The position numbers and the translations under genes were made by a program. DNA of 64,000 bases from Nitrosomonas sp. Is79A3 (lineage in GTDB: Bacteria > Pseudomonadota > Gammaproteobacteria > Burkholderiales > Nitrosomonadaceae): positions 3,596,001 through 3,660,000 of the forward strand of contig NC_015731.1 in NCBI RefSeq assembly GCF_000219585.1, given 5' to 3'. Positions 63,707-64,000 of this stretch are shown piece by piece (positions within the stretch are counted from its first letter, which is position 1; every line of letters begins with the position of its first letter). The notes under the pieces were generated by a model. That model was not told where the DNA came from, ran no database searches, and worked only from the letters and a program-made list of their open reading frames with translations.

Positions 63707-64000
63707 ATGCTGACATTCCCTGCCCCAGCCAAGCTGAATCTTTTTTTACATGTCACCGGCCGCAGGCAGGATGGCTATCATTTACTGCAAACAGTTTTCC
63801 GGTTTTTAGATTTCTCTGATCAAGTAAGTTTTAGTTTGCGCACGGATGGCATTATCAAACTACAGAATCCCATTTCCGGTGTCCCGGAAGATAAAGATTT
63901 GTGTGTCCGCGCCGCTAAGTTGCTCAAGCAGAAAACAGGTACTGCACAAGGTGCCGATATTTATCTGCAGAAGCAGATCCCAATGGGGGGAGGTCTGGGT
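63707..64000 (+). CDS. ispE: 4-diphosphocytidyl-2-C-methyl-D-erythritol kinase, 5' part
   Basis: GHMP kinase of the non-mevalonate isoprenoid pathway. Only the first 98 codons lie in the window; the gene runs off the right edge. The N-terminal signature is [20 protein letters not shown], with [12 protein letters not shown], and the last residues [11 protein letters not shown] are the start of the GHMP ATP-binding loop. It follows lolB by 46 bases, the conserved lolB-ispE order. Confidence 0.93.
   Translation, partial: MLTFPAPAKLNLFLHVTGRRQDGYHLLQTVFRFLDFSDQVSFSLRTDGIIKLQNPISGVPEDKDLCVRAAKLLKQKTGTAQGADIYLQKQIPMGGGLG

Noticed and set aside
1..64000. CRISPR arrays, rRNA and tRNA genes
   Set aside because: No regularly spaced direct repeats, rRNA segments or cloverleaf-like sequences were recognised on either strand. 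A tRNA scan would be the decisive test.

Overview
This 64 kb window looks like the chromosome of a betaproteobacterium, most likely an ammonia oxidiser of the Nitrosomonas type. The assignment is inference: no amo, hao or rRNA genes are present. It rests on the mix of an assimilatory cys cluster with a DUF934 gene, NnrS, several small c-type cytochromes, two PEP-CTERM proteins, periplasmic multicopper oxidases, stand-alone rnfB-nth, and many short palindromic repeats. No rRNA, tRNA or CRISPR array was recognised.

Layout. 1-1.75 kb: a receiver-EAL protein running off the left edge and an orphan receiver. 1.8-14.5 kb: sulfur assimilation, with a leftward operon (small protein, cysI, DUF934, cysH, cysD, cysN), divergent cysB overlapping a cytochrome c gene, and a cysK-cysE pair further on. 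15-23.9 kb: an accessory-like stretch with a PEP-CTERM protein, a 1-Cys peroxiredoxin, a decayed TIR/TPR gene, mtfA, a prenyltransferase-like protein, toxin-antitoxin genes and their remnants. 24-31.2 kb: nnrS, then a rightward housekeeping run (PHP phosphatase, yciO, M50 protease, trpS, scpA, scpB) meeting suhB. 31.4-41.3 kb: the most unusual part, with a second PEP-CTERM protein, two tandem NarL-type regulators, two adjacent multicopper oxidases with complementary copper sites, and a nested insertion-sequence island with satellite elements. 41.4-64 kb: mostly housekeeping genes (aat-bpt, pyrD-rnfB-nth, two cytochromes c, an ABC-F protein, hsp20, the lnt-glyQ-glyS-gmhB-plsC-metallopeptidase operon, a TPR lipoprotein, minCDE, lolB and partial ispE), with a two-gene unknown module at 51.4-52.0 kb.

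The leading candidate for a new system is 32.7-38.4 kb. The first multicopper oxidase keeps the copper-binding histidines of cupredoxin domain 1 and has lost those of domain 2. The second keeps the domain 2 set, including the type 1 cysteine, and has lost domain 1. Together they supply one complete set, which suggests an obligate hetero-oligomeric oxidase. A near-identical palindrome precedes both the second regulator and the oxidase pair.

The window is also rich in small mobile DNA. There are at least four families of inverted-repeat elements. An ISAs1-type element with a 10-bp target duplication is interrupted by an IS1595-type element with an 8-bp duplication, and a 146-bp element nearby has IS1595-like ends and its own 8-bp duplication.
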